From Flavobacterium profundi (GTDB lineage Bacteria; Bacteroidota; Bacteroidia; Flavobacteriales; Flavobacteriaceae): 64,000 nt of DNA. Location: positions 1-64,000 of the forward strand of contig NZ_VDCZ01000016.1 in NCBI RefSeq assembly GCF_006491645.1. The letters run 5' to 3'. Shown here in pieces: positions 60,243-64,000 of this stretch; position 1 is the stretch's first letter, and every line of letters begins with the position of its first letter. The position numbers were made by a program, and so were the translations under genes. The notes below the pieces were generated by a model. The model had not been told where the DNA came from, made no database searches, and worked only from the letters and a program-made list of their open reading frames with translations.

Positions 60243-60653
60243 TTAAATCTTTCTATTATTTTGTCTTTGTTTAAAAAGAAATAGATTTTCTTGGTTAATA
60301 GTACCATTATAATCTACAACATTATTCATAAATAAGAGTTGGATAATCTCTTTAAAATTTTTGTCAATCAACAAGGTAGATTCAATAGTAACCTCATTTT
60401 TTGGAAACACTATTTTTACAAAATCATCATCTAGATAAGAGATGGTATTGTTGTTGTTAATTTCGATATAAATCAATTCTGTTTTAGTGTCTAGTTTAAA
60501 AAGAGACAATTCACTTCCCATTTTTCTTTTGTCAAAATCAAACACACTTTTTTTATCGGCTAATACTTTACCTTTTTTAAAATCGATATCTTGTGAATAC
60601 ATAGTAATGCTTAGTAAAAGCATCGTTAACAATAGCACGTAATTTTTTTTCAT
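60243..60653 (-). CDS. Small exported hypothetical protein
   Basis: A 136-residue protein with a signal peptide (residues 1-20, ending TMYSQ). The mature part is beta-rich and charged, with DFKKGKVLADKKSVFDFDKRK and STLLIDKNFKEIIQLLF. I do not recognise a domain. It has its own promoter match upstream (minus strand) and shares a terminator with the module to the left. It stands alone. Function unknown. Confidence 0.68.
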   Translation of the reverse strand: MKKNYVLLLTMLLLSITMYSQDIDFKKGKVLADKKSVFDFDKRKMGSELSLFKLDTKTELIYIEINNNNTISYLDDDFVKIVFPKNEVTIESTLLIDKNFKEIIQLLFMNNVVDYNGTINQENLFLFKQRQNNRKI

Positions 60654-60689
60654 GGGTTAATAGGGGTTAATATCCTTTTTTTCGGAGTG

Positions 60690-60721
60690 CAAAATTAATC
60701 CATTTAATTGAAATAAAACAA
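60690..60721 (-). promoter_or_regulatory. Promoter for the 136-residue exported protein
   Basis: On the minus strand TTG (60721-60719), 21 nt, TAATTTTG (60697-60690): a full consensus match. Leader about 30 nt. Confidence 0.6.
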
Positions 60722-60929
60722 TTGATTTTTAGTACTATAAGAAGTTTTTTGCTTTTTAAATTAGCAATATAATAGTCTACAAATTGTAAGTGTATCGATA
60801 CAGTAGCGATATGTGTTTTATGTTGTGTAAAATGTTTTATTTTGGTTAATTTATTATTAATTTAAAAAAAATGCAGCACGTTAGTTTTAGAAATTAATGG
60901 AAACCACAGATTCTCATTTGAATTTAAAT

Positions 60930-60937
60930 TATATTTG
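60930..60937 (+). promoter_or_regulatory. -7 box for the GNAT gene; rest of the 335-nt gap
   Basis: TATATTTG matches the consensus and lies 51 nt before the GNAT start. An in-frame TTG that would extend the protein falls inside this box, so it is not used. The rest of the gap from 60654 holds the minus-strand promoter above and AT-rich sequence in which I see nothing else. Confidence 0.5.
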
Positions 60938-60988
60938 AAACGAATCTCTTTGGAGTTCCTTTACCTATACCAATTAATAGTTCTAGAA

Positions 60989-61510
60989 ATGCATAACGAA
61001 TACACATTTAGAAAAGCTCAAATCAGTGACATTCCTGAAATATGGATTATACTTCAAAAAGCCATTCAAAGAAGAAAGGAAGAAGGTAGTAAGCAATGGC
61101 AGGACGGTTATCCCAATCCTGAGGTTATCCAAAATGATATTGAAAAAGAAATCGGGTTTGTGTTAACCGACAATCAAAAAATCATAGGTTATACAGCTGT
61201 TTTAATTAATGACGAACCTGAATATGCTAGAATAGAAGGGAAGTGGGTTACCGATGAAGATTTTGTGGTGTTTCATCGTGTGGCCATTTCAGAAGACTAT
61301 TTAGGTAAAGGTTTGGCCAAAATAATGATAGGTTATATTGAAGATTATGCTTTACAGAACAAGGTTTATAGTGTAAAAGCCGATACCAACTTTGATAACC
61401 ATGCTATGATGGCTATTTTTGATCGCTTAGGTTATGTATATTGTGGGGAAGTGTATTTTAGAGGAAGTGCTCGAAGAGCTTATGAGAAAGTTTTAGATTT
61501 AAAAGTATAA
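60989..61510 (+). CDS. GNAT family N-acetyltransferase
   Basis: A 173-residue single-domain GNAT protein. The start MHNEYTFRKAQISDIPEIW is the standard first strand and helix. Motif A is in VAISEDYLGKGLAKIMIGYIEDYAL with the acetyl-CoA-binding GKGLAK, and motif B in KADTNFDNHAMMAIFDRLGYVYCGEVYF. Substrate unknown; the closest subfamily acts on small molecules or protein N-termini. It lies four nt before the lipoprotein gene, so they are likely one transcript. Confidence 0.88.
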   Translation: MHNEYTFRKAQISDIPEIWIILQKAIQRRKEEGSKQWQDGYPNPEVIQNDIEKEIGFVLTDNQKIIGYTAVLINDEPEYARIEGKWVTDEDFVVFHRVAISEDYLGKGLAKIMIGYIEDYALQNKVYSVKADTNFDNHAMMAIFDRLGYVYCGEVYFRGSARRAYEKVLDLKV

Positions 61511-61513
61511 ATA

Positions 61514-62146
61514 ATGAAAAAAATCCTAAGTTATGTAGTGTTTCTTTTGCTACTAATTTCCTGTCACAATCATGAGAGAAAGCATACTGTTTCAACTAGA
61601 GGGGAAAAGTTATTTTCAGACAGTATTGCTAATGAAAATGAATTTGTTGCCGATTGGTTATCTTATTATAAAGCGCTTGATACTAGTTTTTCTTTCACTA
61701 AATTTAAGTTGATTAAAAAGGATACGTTGCATAAAATAAAAGGAACAGTTTTAGGGAGTTTTGATCCAAAATTTGATACAATTTATTCTCGTTTTTTAAG
61801 ATATGACAAGTCAAGAACAAAATACATTGATTTTGATAGTTATAATTGGGCTTTAGATGAAAATAATATAATAACAGAGATTGATCAGGAGATAGATTTA
61901 GTAAACCTTGAAGATAAAAGTGTTGAAAGAATTGCTTTTAGAGGACCTTTACAATGGGTAGAAGAAGCATATTGGAAAAATAATAGTACTGTGTTTCTAT
62001 TAGAAAATACAACAGAAAATAAACCTGTAATTACTGAAATAGATCTTGTAATGAATCAAGTTTATGTTTATGAATATCATTCTTCTTTACAATTTAAATC
62101 GGAATATTTTAAAAACCGACTTGCGAAACTAGGTTTCTATTTTTAA
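61514..62146 (+). CDS. Hypothetical lipoprotein
   Basis: A 210-residue lipoprotein with lipobox at Cys17 (LLLLISC) followed by the histidine-containing HNHERKH. The mature part has beta-strand pattern: KIKGTVLGSFDPKFDTIYSRFL and IDFDSYNWALDENN. I do not recognise the family. It is preceded by the GNAT gene and followed by a membrane protein gene, each within a few nt. Function unknown; the neighbours share no pathway I can see. Confidence 0.65.
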   Translation: MKKILSYVVFLLLLISCHNHERKHTVSTRGEKLFSDSIANENEFVADWLSYYKALDTSFSFTKFKLIKKDTLHKIKGTVLGSFDPKFDTIYSRFLRYDKSRTKYIDFDSYNWALDENNIITEIDQEIDLVNLEDKSVERIAFRGPLQWVEEAYWKNNSTVFLLENTTENKPVITEIDLVMNQVYVYEYHSSLQFKSEYFKNRLAKLGFYF

Positions 62147-62150
62147 TATT

Positions 62151-62516
62151 ATGAAGCAAATGCAACAATTGGATAATAATAGATTAAATGAAACAATTTC
62201 TTGGTGGGAAAAGAAGAGAATTGTATTTAATATAATTATTGGCTTCTTTGGAATACTTGCTTTAATCATAATTCAACCATCTTGTTTTGGTTGGTGTGAT
62301 TGTATAGGTATACTTTTGTGGGGGATTATGGCGAATATTCTATTTTCTCTTGGCATTCTTTTAGAAATAGCAAATCAATATTATTTTAAATCAAAATATA
62401 ATGTGTATCAATTTAGAAATTTCTTCTATGTTATTGGTACACTTGCTTATGCTTTTGTTACGTTCAGCTATCCTTTCCTTTACTATATTTATTTCAAAAT
62501 AATGAATTTTTTATAG
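62151..62516 (+). CDS. Three-span membrane protein of unknown function
   Basis: A 121-residue protein with about three hydrophobic segments (residues 25-41, 46-70 and 88-116). Two close cysteines in PSCFGWCDCIG mark the first loop. I see no family match. It is the last gene of a probable three-gene unit with the GNAT and lipoprotein genes. No terminator was resolved after it. Confidence 0.6.
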   Translation: MKQMQQLDNNRLNETISWWEKKRIVFNIIIGFFGILALIIIQPSCFGWCDCIGILLWGIMANILFSLGILLEIANQYYFKSKYNVYQFRNFFYVIGTLAYAFVTFSYPFLYYIYFKIMNFL

Positions 62517-62565
62517 TCAACGTTAAGGTTCTCTTAAACCCTTTTTATAAAAAAGAAGGTTGTTG

Positions 62566-62573
62566 TAAATTTG
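62566..62573 (+). promoter_or_regulatory. -7 box for the DsbA-like gene
   Basis: TAAATTTG matches the consensus. An in-frame TTG at 62571 lies inside it, so translation must begin later, at 62592, 62595 or 62607. Confidence 0.5.
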
Positions 62574-62606
62574 TATATACAACTATTTAGAATGATGAAT
62601 AATACA

Positions 62607-63311
62607 ATGAAAATACAAATTTGGTCTGATATAATGTGTCCTTTTTGTTATATCGGTAAAAGAAGAATAGAAAGCGCTTTGGCTAATTTTCCCTATAAAG
62701 ATAGCGTAAGTATTGAATGGAAAAGTTTTCAATTAGATCCCAATTTTAAAGCTTCAGAAGACGATAATGTGGTCAATCATTTAGCCAAAAAATATAGGAA
62801 AGATATCGCTTGGGCTGAAGAAATGACTGCAAATGTAACACAAACAGCTAAAAGTGCAGGATTGGATTTTAACTTTGATAAAGCCATTATGGCCAATTCT
62901 TTTAATGCGCATCGGTTATTGCATTTGGCAAAAAAATACAATCTAGGAGATGCTTTAAAAGAACAATTATTAAAAGCTTATTTTACAGATGGTAAAAATG
63001 TAAATGATTTGGATACATTAAGCGAATTGGGTGAAGCTGTTGGACTTTCGAAAGATGCAATCGAAAATGTGCTTCATTCGGATGCTTTTTCTGAAGCTGT
63101 AGAAAAGGATATCGACATGGCACAACAAATAGGAATACAAGGCGTACCTTTTTTTGTGTTTGATAATAAATATGCTATTTCTGGAGCGCAAGCAGAAGAA
63201 ACTTTTTTGCAAGCTCTTGAAAAGACGTGGGAGGAAGGTAATTTTGAAAAAGAATTCATTTTGGATACAAATTCCAAAGATGCAAGTTGTGGTACTGACG
63301 GTTGTGATTGA
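62607..63311 (+). CDS. DsbA-family oxidoreductase (FrnE-like)
   Basis: A 234-residue protein with thioredoxin fold and helical insert. From the chosen start, MKIQIWSDIMCPFCYIGKRRIE puts the CPFC pair at Cys11 and Cys14. The cis-Pro loop IQGVPFFVFDNKYAISGAQ is typical of FrnE/DsbA-like cytoplasmic enzymes; no signal peptide is present. It ends in DASCGTDGCD with an extra cysteine pair. FrnE-type proteins catalyse disulfide exchange, sometimes as isomerases. The upstream ATGs (62592, 62595) are possible starts. A bidirectional terminator follows. Confidence 0.85.
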   Translation: MKIQIWSDIMCPFCYIGKRRIESALANFPYKDSVSIEWKSFQLDPNFKASEDDNVVNHLAKKYRKDIAWAEEMTANVTQTAKSAGLDFNFDKAIMANSFNAHRLLHLAKKYNLGDALKEQLLKAYFTDGKNVNDLDTLSELGEAVGLSKDAIENVLHSDAFSEAVEKDIDMAQQIGIQGVPFFVFDNKYAISGAQAEETFLQALEKTWEEGNFEKEFILDTNSKDASCGTDGCD

Positions 63312-63334
63312 AAAATAGTTTAATTGGTTAATTT

Positions 63335-63376
63335 AAAAAATCCAAATTTCATTTTAAAGCGAAATTTGGATTTTTT
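63335..63376. terminator. Bidirectional terminator between the DsbA-like gene and prfB
   Basis: AAAAAATCCAAATTTC and GAAATTTGGATTTTTT pair perfectly over 16 bp around a ten-base loop, in a convergent gap. Confidence 0.88.
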
Positions 63377-63390
63377 TTCTTTTAAACGAT

Positions 63391-64000
63391 TTATTCTTCT
63401 TCTTTTTGTCCCATCATCATGAGATAACCTTTTAAGAATTTATCAATTTCTCCATTCATTACCGCATCAACATCGCTGGTTTCAACACCGGTACGCACAT
63501 CTTTTACTAATTTATAAGGTTGCATCACATAGTTTCTAATTTGTGAACCCCATTCAATTTTCATTTTACTAGCTTCGATGTCGGCCCGTTGTGCTAATTG
63601 TTTTTTCAATTCAATTTCATACAACTGTGACTTTAACATTTGCAACGCACGTTGACGGTTATCGTGTTGTGAACGTGTTTCAGAACATTGAATCTGAATA
63701 CCTGTAGGTTTGTGAACCAATTGTACTTTGGTCTCCACTTTATTCACATTTTGTCCACCCGCACCACTTGAACGAGCTGTTGTGATTTCGATATCTGCAG
63801 GGTTAATTTCAATTTCAATAGTGTCATCTACCAATGGATACACATAAACAGAAGCAAAAGAAGTGTGTCTTTTCGCATTACTGTCAAAAGGAGATATGCG
63901 CACTAAACGATGCACTCCGTTTTCACCTTTTAGATAGCCAAAAGCAAATTCTCCTTCAAATTCTAAGGTAACCGTTTTAATTCCGGCCACATCACCTTCT
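63391..64000 (-). CDS. prfB: Peptide chain release factor 2, C-terminal part (runs off the window)
   Basis: The last ~203 residues of a class I release factor; the gene continues past the right edge. The segment SSGAGGQNVNKVETKV has the GGQ motif that triggers peptidyl-tRNA hydrolysis, followed by QCSETRSQHDNRQRALQML. The FGYLKGENGVHRLVRISPFDS stretch lies at the end of the anticodon-recognition domain. The SPF tripeptide at that position identifies RF2 (UAA/UGA). The region of the programmed frameshift near the start codon is not included. Confidence 0.93.
   Translation of the reverse strand, partial: EGDVAGIKTVTLEFEGEFAFGYLKGENGVHRLVRISPFDSNAKRHTSFASVYVYPLVDDTIEIEINPADIEITTARSSGAGGQNVNKVETKVQLVHKPTGIQIQCSETRSQHDNRQRALQMLKSQLYEIELKKQLAQRADIEASKMKIEWGSQIRNYVMQPYKLVKDVRTGVETSDVDAVMNGEIDKFLKGYLMMMGQKEEE

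Noticed and set aside
60935..60988. TTG start for the GNAT protein
   Set aside because: It falls in the promoter -7 box; the conserved GNAT opening begins at the later ATG.

Overview
The window reads as one contiguous piece of chromosome from a low-GC member of the Flavobacteriaceae, most likely Flavobacterium or a close relative. The signs are: two cargo proteins with type IX secretion (T9SS) C-terminal signals, one type A and one type B; a fused SecDF translocase; Bacteroidota-type promoters (TTG, 17-23 nt, TAnnTTTG) in front of many genes; A-rich start regions with almost no Shine-Dalgarno sequences; and AT-rich hairpin terminators. I saw no tRNA, rRNA, CRISPR array, prophage or intact insertion sequence. 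The last gene (release factor 2) runs off the right end.

Layout. Positions 1-1.6 kb hold a VOC-fold protein and an AHSA1/SRPBCC protein among six copies of a short interspersed repeat. At 1.8-9.0 kb lies a MoxR ATPase / DUF58 / DUF4350 / DUF4129 / membrane protein / SpoIIM set on the minus strand with a divergent RDD protein; it looks like a chaperone-like AAA+ module acting on envelope proteins. A T9SS type B cargo follows (9.0-10.8 kb). From 10.9 to 21.0 kb is a surface-glycan locus with frequent strand switches: a FemAB/GNAT-like transferase, an FdtB/QdtB-like sugar aminotransferase, a Wzx-type flippase, a left-handed beta-helix acyltransferase, three GT2 and one GT4 glycosyltransferases, an FdtA-like 3,4-ketoisomerase, a zinc-ribbon methyltransferase and a 2OG-Fe(II) oxygenase. 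Together they could make and transfer a glycan carrying a 3-amino-3,6-dideoxyhexose.

From 21 to 37.6 kb come mostly housekeeping and envelope genes: ftsE, a large periplasmic TPR protein with a partner outer-membrane barrel, a Gre-like protein, asnB, gyrB followed directly by an outer-membrane protein gene, mdh, secDF and a GldH-like lipoprotein. From 37.6 to 40.9 kb a NarL-type two-component system sits with a polytopic membrane protein and two paralogous lipoproteins. From 41 to 58.3 kb are metabolic and envelope genes: a YpfJ-type metalloprotease, hutI, corA, fumC, an unlisted 55-residue membrane protein with its own promoter, a TonB-dependent-type barrel, an ArsC-family protein, a CPBP protease, menE, an M1 peptidase, a long RluA-family synthase, a T9SS type A cargo and an acyl-CoA carboxylase beta subunit.

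The most unusual piece is at 58.5-60.2 kb. A small HTH protein is divergent from a lipoprotein gene and a zinc-ribbon/transmembrane/carboxypeptidase-regulatory-like protein gene. The 162-bp gap between them holds five copies of a short palindrome, two of which overlap -7-like boxes facing in opposite directions. This looks like a self-contained, autoregulated envelope module. The right end carries small exported proteins, a GNAT acetyltransferase, a DsbA/FrnE-like oxidoreductase and partial prfB.
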